Assembly (NCBI GenBank): GCA_023078685.1
Contig: JALGAS010000004.1
Location: 930,001-994,000, forward strand
Origin: Neopestalotiopsis rosae
Taxonomy: Eukaryota; Ascomycota; Sordariomycetes; Amphisphaeriales; Sporocadaceae
Length of the DNA stretch: 64,000 nt
Direction of reading: 5' to 3'
Shown: positions 57,879-64,000 of the stretch, in pieces
Numbering within the stretch: the first letter of the stretch is position 1
How the letters are laid out: each line of letters starts with the position of its first letter
The notes under the pieces: generated by a model
The model's database searches: none
Told to the model about the DNA's origin: nothing
What the model saw: only the letters and a program-made list of their open reading frames with translations
Made by a program: the position numbers and the translations under genes

Positions 57879-60003
57879 TCACAGGAACGACCGAACCTTG
57901 TCGGCGACGCGGGTGACTATCGACGTCTCGGAGAGGTCTGTGGCGTCGGAGCGCTCGCTCTCGAGCGACTGCCGCCGCTGCGTCTCGTGGACAAACTTGG
58001 GCCATGTGTTGGTCAGCACCAGGTACTTGACGTGGCGCTCGGCCTGGTCAAAGATGCGCGGGTTGAAGTCGTCCGAGATCTCGCCCATGTACCGCACCCG
58101 GTCGACCATGTCGCCAAAGTCGAGGCGCGCGTCGGCGTTGTTGGACGACGAGCCCGACGAGGTGTCCTTGCTGTCCCGACTCACGGCGCGCCCGTCCGCC
58201 GTTGGCCTTGCCGTCTCAAAGGGCAGTACGGTGTTGATCCTAGCCTCACCGCAGATGATGCGTGCCGGTCCCTCAAAGACGGCCTCAAGGTCCCGCAGCT
58301 CCTGTGACGAAAGGTTGATGGGAAACTCGGCGTCGCGAGGGCTGATGAGATCCGTGTAAATAGCCAGGGCATGCGTGAAAGCCTCGCGGAGTTCGTCATC
58401 CGAGCACGCGGCAGCATGGAGCTGGGACCACGAAGCCTTCCAGGTTGCGATTCTGGTCAAGAAGGCAATGTTCTCACCCGAGAAGTCGCGCAGCGCCGAG
58501 AACTCTTGGAGGGCAACGGCGTTCTCGCTGAGCACGCGGTCGAGGGCCTGCATGGTGAGCATGCAATCGCTGGCGCTGCTGTCCCGGTTGTTGACCGTCG
58601 TCATGGTGGCGTGCGACTCGCCCTTTTCCAGCTGCGACATGCTCTTCCACTCGTTGGGGTCCACCACCGAGCCCACCAGCGTTGACTGGGTTATCTGGGA
58701 CGAGTTCTCCCACCTGGTGTTGGCCTCGGCGGCTCTCCTGCTCTGGATCTTTTGGCGGACGACAATGTAGCAAGGTACAAAGACGGCAAAGATCTCAAAG
58801 AACATGATGGACAGATGAATCCTAAAAAAGGCGGGCACAATTCGTGTCAGCGACCTAATAGTCCTTGTACGACACACACACACATCTCTCTAGAACCCCG
58901 CCGATATCCAATCACATGGGGGCCGAGAGGCTGCATAATCGTAAACTCACCATTCACTGGGCGCATAGTACATATTGATCTTGGCGAATGCAGGGGCGTA
59001 GGATGCGGCTAAAAATAGAGGCGTCGCGTGGAGACTAACACAAAGGGAAAAAGAGAAAAATGTCAGCCCAACTATACAAAACAGAATGACAAGGGCGAAG
59101 AAGGCGTCTCCTCTTTTTTGTTTCGGGGAATGGGGCGCCCAGTAGAAATGCTTACTTTGACAGGCAGCATGCAATAGTCTGCGTCCTCCAGCCCAGAGTA
59201 TCACGAATTCCCCAGGCTTTCCAGATGAGGTATGGGGCCACCTGCAAAATGACAAAAAGCCCATGTCAGCCACAAATCGCAATAATTGAAGGTAACGGCA
59301 GCGGAAATCCACATGGCTTGCGTAACAGAGGAAGAAAAATGCATACCATCCATGTCCAGATGAACTGCCATAGGAGTGAGGGCCACCATTCCCAGCCTCG
59401 GCCCAAGTCGACGAGTTGCTCCGGGATCGTGGCGCCCTTGAGCTCCGTTCCGGGAATACCAAAGGTGGGGTGATACTTTTTGCAGGCAAACCACATGCCG
59501 ACGGTCAGCAAGACCTGGAAGATCATGCCCAGGCCAATGTACACCAAGATCCTCGTGGTGTACTGCATATTCCTGAGGCGGCAGAGCCACGAGGTGTGGG
59601 CGCCGTTGCAGCCCACGTAGCGCCTCCGGTAGTGTGAAAGAGTGAACTGCTTCTGCATCTCGGCGACGTACAGGAAGCGGGTGTTGGAGGCGTGGAAGAG
59701 GGCGATGCCGAGCGGGAACCAGATGCCCATGAAGAAGTACTGAATGTCGTAGGCCAGGATGACGGGGACCGACTGGCCGATGGGGTAGACGACCTGGGCG
59801 AGGATCCAGTAGCAGTGAAGGAAAGCAATGGAAGTGAGCGACAGTCCCAATCCGCGGACTCTGAGAATGGGCATCTGGCGGTGCGCAATCAGAAAGCCCA
59901 TGCCGCAGAGGACGAGAAACGTCCATGTTGCGCCAAAGGCAATGTAGAAGCGGCCGATGGCGTCCCATTTGGGCGGCAGCGTTGGGAACGAGTAGAGGTC
60001 CAT
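57879..60003 (-). CDS. Seven-helix receptor with C-terminal RGS domain (GprK-like GPCR)
   Basis: Four exons, 59347-60003, 59156-59241, 58951-59034 and 57879-58821, join to 589 residues; start at MDLYSFPTLPPKW. Seven hydrophobic helices can be traced: FYIAFGATWTFLVLCGMGFL, LGLSLTSIAFLHCYWILAQ, YDIQYFFMGIWFPLGIALF, ILVYIGLGMIFQVLLTVGMW, LLWQFIWTWMVAPYLIW, ATPLFLAASYAPAF, and IHLSIMFFEIFAVFVPCYIV; introns fall in or between the last three. The cytosolic tail holds an RGS domain from about residue 360 to 540 (MLTMQALDRVLSENAVALQE, then a long Ser-rich insert near SKDTSSGSSSNNAD, then FNPRIFDQAERHVKYLVLT). Fungal GprK-type receptors combine signal reception with G-alpha GTPase activation and act in carbon sensing, stress response and development. 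The ligand is unknown. Confidence 0.88.
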
Positions 60004-62687
60004 GATGAAGAGAGTTAGCGATCGTGAGGTTATTGGTTGGAGATGAATGACCCTTTGGACGATAAAACGACAAAGAGCAAAAACCCAAAGCAAGTCTCAA
60101 ATGTGACGGATCATGATGGTTTTCTTAAAGAGGCGCAGGTTTGACAGGTTTGACAAGTCAAGACTAGGACAAGAGGTGCTCGAGCCGCCTTGCCCCAAGC
60201 GCAACTCTGGTCGAGTCCCCAGCGTCCCCAGTGTCCCCATCACGATGCCTGCACTTTTGTTACCAGGATGGGCAAGGGATACGGTCGATCGTGCTGCTAT
60301 TGGCAGGGCAAAGACCTCTTTGTGTTCGTGTGCGTCAACTAGTCCCCGGTAGATCTGTTTCCGTCTGTCTGGGTTGGACGTGGAGTCTTCCATGGTGGGA
60401 ATGATTCAATGACGAAACGTCCTAGTAGTTCATTTTCACCTTTTTAGGTCAAAAAAGTACCTGCATCTTTTTCGTTGGCAACTAGTGACTATAGCCGGTA
60501 CTATGCCCTACACGACGGGTTCGCGATACCTTCTAGCTCAAACGGTAAGATGAATATCATTGCAAGACTTTGAAGCCGGCCTCCACGACAGGAAGCTGTT
60601 AGGAGACTCTATTACGCATGGCTTGTTTGAGGATCTCAGCCCTGTCACTGTGGCTTTTTCTCTAAGCGAGGTGACTATAATCGCCATTGGATAGGTAGGT
60701 GACATTGTCTGGATTACAGGTTCACACCTAAGTTGCGAACCGATAACTTGATTTTTCGGTTCTGAGACAAGGTCTGCCCATCAGACACAAAGTAAATCAA
60801 GGTTACCAAGCACCAGGCACCTGGATACGCACCAAGGACAGGGAGAATCCATGACTGCTGGTATCTTGGCGAACCCTGCGGTTGCATACTCCCAAATTCA
60901 TTTCATTTTGGGTCGACGTTGGTTTCCCAAGGATCTCCAGCGCCATTAGCAAATGGAAACTCACAGCTGAGTCGTGGGGGATATACCGGACGTGGAGCCG
61001 CGGTGAGCTGGCAGGCTGGGCAAACTGTGCTTGGGAATGAGCCTCTCCCCTTGCTAACCCCCTCCCAGCAGCCAGCTGCTCAGTATCGCTCAACTATCAC
61101 AAAAGATCTCAGACCTCTCCCTGGTCATTCCTCGCTAAGATCCGATCTACATCGACCCAAAAAGACGGTCGGGCTTGTCAAAGGGGTGGGGAAAAACTAC
61201 TACAACTATATCCACTGTTCCCGCCGATCCCGACTTCCCTAAACTTATAAATCGCACAATTAAATTGCCGATATGGAGCACTGGGAGCCCGCTGGAGTGT
61301 CACAGTGGCTTTGAGTGGTGGCTTTGGGCGGTGCTAGCCTGCAAACGGAGAATAATTAGTGATCAACCAGTTCTGTACTATCGGCTCACCGTGGGTGTGG
61401 GAACACCTTTGTGCTCTGCTCCCGATTTAAACTTTTCCTGCCCCTACCAAAGCCTCCCTCCCTGTCCAACCAACTTTTGATCCCCCTGCTCAACGTATCA
61501 TTGAAATCTAGATTACCTTGGGATGAATTTGCCCATCATCTCTCGTAGCATTTCTCGCTCTGTCCGATGGGAAATCCCATCTCCCCTTGGCTGAGCCCGC
61601 GAACCAGGTTCCTGGTAAAAGGTCTATGACCAGGTGAGCATTTCCCCCCAAGACAATCCATGCGCAGATGTTATGTGCCTAGATCTCATCCCCCCAAGCA
61701 CCTAGTAATCATGCCCCTTTGCAGCTGCTGTGGTGAGTTTAGCGCCAGCACAGACACAATATCGGATATCCGCGCAACCACTGGTAGCTGGTTAAGGTCC
61801 CCGAAGGAAAACGCTCCGCGCATGGCTCCAACGGGTTCGTCGTCGGCATTGAGTAGACTATTTTTTTTTCCCTCCCCAACTTGACTAGGAAAATGTGAAC
61901 AGCGCAGTAGTACCTGACTACGCGAGCACGCCTTTTCGCGCCTTTGAAAATTTTGACATTGGCAACAGACTTAAAATCCAATACTCTTTTGCTCACCGGT
62001 GTGAAAAACCAAAGCGCCAAGGCCCAAAACTTCTCCTCTTATGGTTGTTATGGTGAGTTCGGTGATAGTGTCAACACACTAGGATTTGTGTAGCGCGTCT
62101 AGCACAACTCTGGTGCTAGCTTGAGAAGTACCGTTCCCACACCAGTGGCGCCGCAAAAAAAGACACGAACGGCTGAACGGCTCATATCAGGGATTGAGGG
62201 GAAGGGAGAGGCTGAGAGAGGCTTGACCTGAATGGACAAGACGTGAAATGAAAGAAGGTGACTAGGGTCCTCCTATACTGTGGTACTATGTACGCTGAGA
62301 GGGAATTCCGCAAGCGGAGACCAATCCCCAGAAAAGTACTACAAAAAAAGCCATATCTGCTGATTGAGCCGCGTGACAAGTGATAATGAGTATGAGGTAA
62401 AAAAGAAACTTGACTTGCACTATCCAGTAAGAGATTGAAAATACAATTCAATAACAGAGTCATGTAGCTTGAACTGAATGGGAATTATTGAACTTGAATG
62501 AAATTATCTACACGAATAAGGAAATGCGCCTTGAGGAAGGCTCTGTCTCTATATGCTTGTTGCACCCAAACACCGGGTATTTCCCAGAACCCCCCAACGC
62601 CATGCTACGCTAAAGCTGAGCAAACCCAGAAACAAAGGAGAGAAATCGCAAGAAAGAAGAACAAGACACAACAGTCACCCGATGCCC
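60004..62687. other. 2.7-kb intergenic region
   Basis: No gene is supported. Readings on both strands (60913-61480, 61739-62020, 62182-62463) lack domains. It holds the 5' region of the RGS receptor and the 3' region of the NRPS. Confidence 0.4.
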
Positions 62688-64000
62688 TTAGACCAGCCTG
62701 GGAATCGACAGCCTGCGCTCCAGCGAGTTGAATCTCCTCGACCGCGGACGGCGGCTAGGAGTCTTCTGGTTGGGCGCAACAGGACGCAGGTGAGTACTGC
62801 TCGAGTTGCCCTGCTTGCTATGCCTCCTTGTCGACTGGGTGCTCTTCTTAGCCCTGTACGCCACATCCTTCAGCGCCCTCTCATATGTCTTGAACCACTG
62901 CAGGATTGCATCCTGACCCCGCATGTTCTTGTTCCAGGCGCAGTAAATATGCAATTTTCCGCCCTTGACCTCAGCGTTGAGCGCAAACAAGCTGAAACCC
63001 TTGACCTCCTGGCCGTCGGCACCCAGGCCATTCTCGATCGAGCCCTCCATATCGAATATGGACGTTGAGTTGCTGCGCTGTTGGTTGTCTGACACACCGA
63101 GGTAGTTGACCGACACTTCCATATCCTCGAGCTGTCCGTCAAAGGCCTTTGCACCAGCTGGGTGGAAGTAGCGGGATGCAAAATAACCAAGGCCGTTCAT
63201 GGGAATCTTCTTGCGGGAATCTACAGTTCGTCGTAGAACCGAGATACTGTCATCCTTATTGTTGATTGACACGTGAATGGGCGAAAGAGTGGTGAACCAT
63301 CCGACAGTGCCGCTGGGGTCAGCATTGCCAATCTGCTCGCGGCCGTGGCTATACCGGAAGATGGCCGGGGCGGCTCGGTCTCGGAAGACATAGTTGAAGG
63401 AGTGGGAGAGGGCTGAGCACAGGAAGTCCATCGGCTCAGCACCATATGCCTTGGGACAGTTTGTCAAGAGCGATGCAGTGTCTCGCTCGGTGAGAACAAT
63501 TTCATGGCGGGCAATGTCGCGAATGATGTTGACGCGATCTTCCATGCCCCAGTAGCTAAAATCGGCTTTGGGGATGCGGAGTGGAAGTGCCTTCTCGGGA
63601 GAAAAGTGCTTGAGTGCATAGTCCTTCTCCTGCTTCGCCCAGGCCATGAACGGGTAAGGCTTCTCGGCAACAAAGTGACCAGTACTCATGTGATCCTCAA
63701 GGTCACGGAGAATATTGTTCCAAGAAACAAGATCCACCACCAAATGATGAGCCACAATGTAGAATAGCTGCTCGTCGCCGTTGGTCACAAAGTCAACAGC
63801 TACTAGAGGACCATTCTCAATATCGAGACTGGTACGATTCTGCTCAATGATGGGCAAGACTTCCTCAAGGTTGGCATCTTCCCAAGCTGTAAACTGGTAG
63901 GAAGTATCAACCTCGGAGGAGATATACTGTCTCCAGCCACAGGCGGCCGAAGTGTCCTTTTGGAAGCGAGCACGAAGCATAGCGTGACGCTTTATCAGTG
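62688..64000 (-). CDS. Nonribosomal peptide synthetase, C-terminal epimerization domain, partial
   Basis: The reading enters from the right edge (first codons give IKRHAMLRARFQKD) and ends at 62688, leaving about 437 residues. This is a condensation-superfamily domain of the epimerization type: FYIVAHHLVVDLVSWNNIL holds the intact HHxxxD and the E-type VSW; then LLTNCPKAYGAEPMDFLCSA, VGWFTTLSP and MEVSVNYLG. Epimerization domains turn an L-aminoacyl unit on the preceding carrier protein into the D form. After the domain comes only a basic, serine-rich tail of about 55 residues (NQKTPSRRPRSRRFNS) and the stop, so no further condensation, thioesterase or reductase domain is encoded in this frame. 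Other modules lie outside the window. Confidence 0.88.
   Translation of the reverse strand, partial: LIKRHAMLRARFQKDTSAACGWRQYISSEVDTSYQFTAWEDANLEEVLPIIEQNRTSLDIENGPLVAVDFVTNGDEQLFYIVAHHLVVDLVSWNNILRDLEDHMSTGHFVAEKPYPFMAWAKQEKDYALKHFSPEKALPLRIPKADFSYWGMEDRVNIIRDIARHEIVLTERDTASLLTNCPKAYGAEPMDFLCSALSHSFNYVFRDRAAPAIFRYSHGREQIGNADPSGTVGWFTTLSPIHVSINNKDDSISVLRRTVDSRKKIPMNGLGYFASRYFHPAGAKAFDGQLEDMEVSVNYLGVSDNQQRSNSTSIFDMEGSIENGLGADGQEVKGFSLFALNAEVKGGKLHIYCAWNKNMRGQDAILQWFKTYERALKDVAYRAKKSTQSTRRHSKQGNSSSTHLRPVAPNQKTPSRRPRSRRFNSLERRLSIPRLV

Noticed and set aside
1..64000. CRISPR array, rRNA or prophage
   Set aside because: No regularly spaced repeats, no rRNA-like conserved blocks and no phage genes; the gene structure is that of a fungal nuclear genome.

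Overview
This window is nuclear DNA of a filamentous ascomycete. The evidence is many short spliceosomal introns (about 50-140 bp, GT-AG with CTAAC/CTGAC-like branch sites), no operons, long intergenic spaces, and typical mould gene families: a CYP65-like P450, fungal STAND/NACHT receptors, RGS-type GPCRs, quinate-type transporters, GH32/GH43 secreted hydrolases and an NRPS. Gene content suggests Sordariomycetes, perhaps Hypocreales; that is an inference. I support 25 protein genes (two cut by the window edges) and one intron-containing tRNA. Exon positions were built by hand from frame, splice consensus and family fit.

Layout. 0-4.6 kb: the 3' end of an NCS1/Fcy2-type purine-cytosine permease, an FAD aromatic monooxygenase, an unknown protein and tRNA-Asn. 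5-8.4 kb: the KEOPS subunit Cgi121 and a Pif1 helicase carrying an RNase H1-type hybrid-binding domain. 9.6-14 kb: a P450 and a secreted purple acid phosphatase. 14-23.4 kb: a 1511-residue NLR-like protein (N domain, NACHT, winged helix, two C2H2-like fingers, ankyrin repeats) divergent from an SNF2/Rad5-like ATPase, which converges on a small secreted eight-cysteine protein. 23.4-26.6 kb: a gene-poor gap. 26.6-38.9 kb: mitochondrial proline dehydrogenase, a Tim17-like membrane protein, a multispan unknown, an acidic unknown whose start codon is alone in exon 1, a Ted1/Cdc1-like ER phosphoesterase and a tail-anchored unknown. 41-51.3 kb: a catabolic run with a quinate/sugar transporter, an SDR, GH43, GH32 and a GPI-type CAP protein. 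52-60 kb: a drug-efflux MFS protein with a 394-residue disordered N-terminus, a thioesterase-like protein and a 7TM-RGS receptor. 62.7-64 kb: the 3' end of an NRPS ending in an epimerization domain.

Possible cooperation. The GH43, GH32 and transporter genes could serve plant-polymer and phenolic catabolism; CreA-type sites lie upstream of GH43. The NLR/SNF2 pair shares a 487-bp promoter and is the best candidate for an uncharacterised immunity-type unit. The P450, FAD monooxygenase, efflux pump, thioesterase-like gene and NRPS are accessory metabolic genes but are spread out, so they do not form one obvious biosynthetic cluster.
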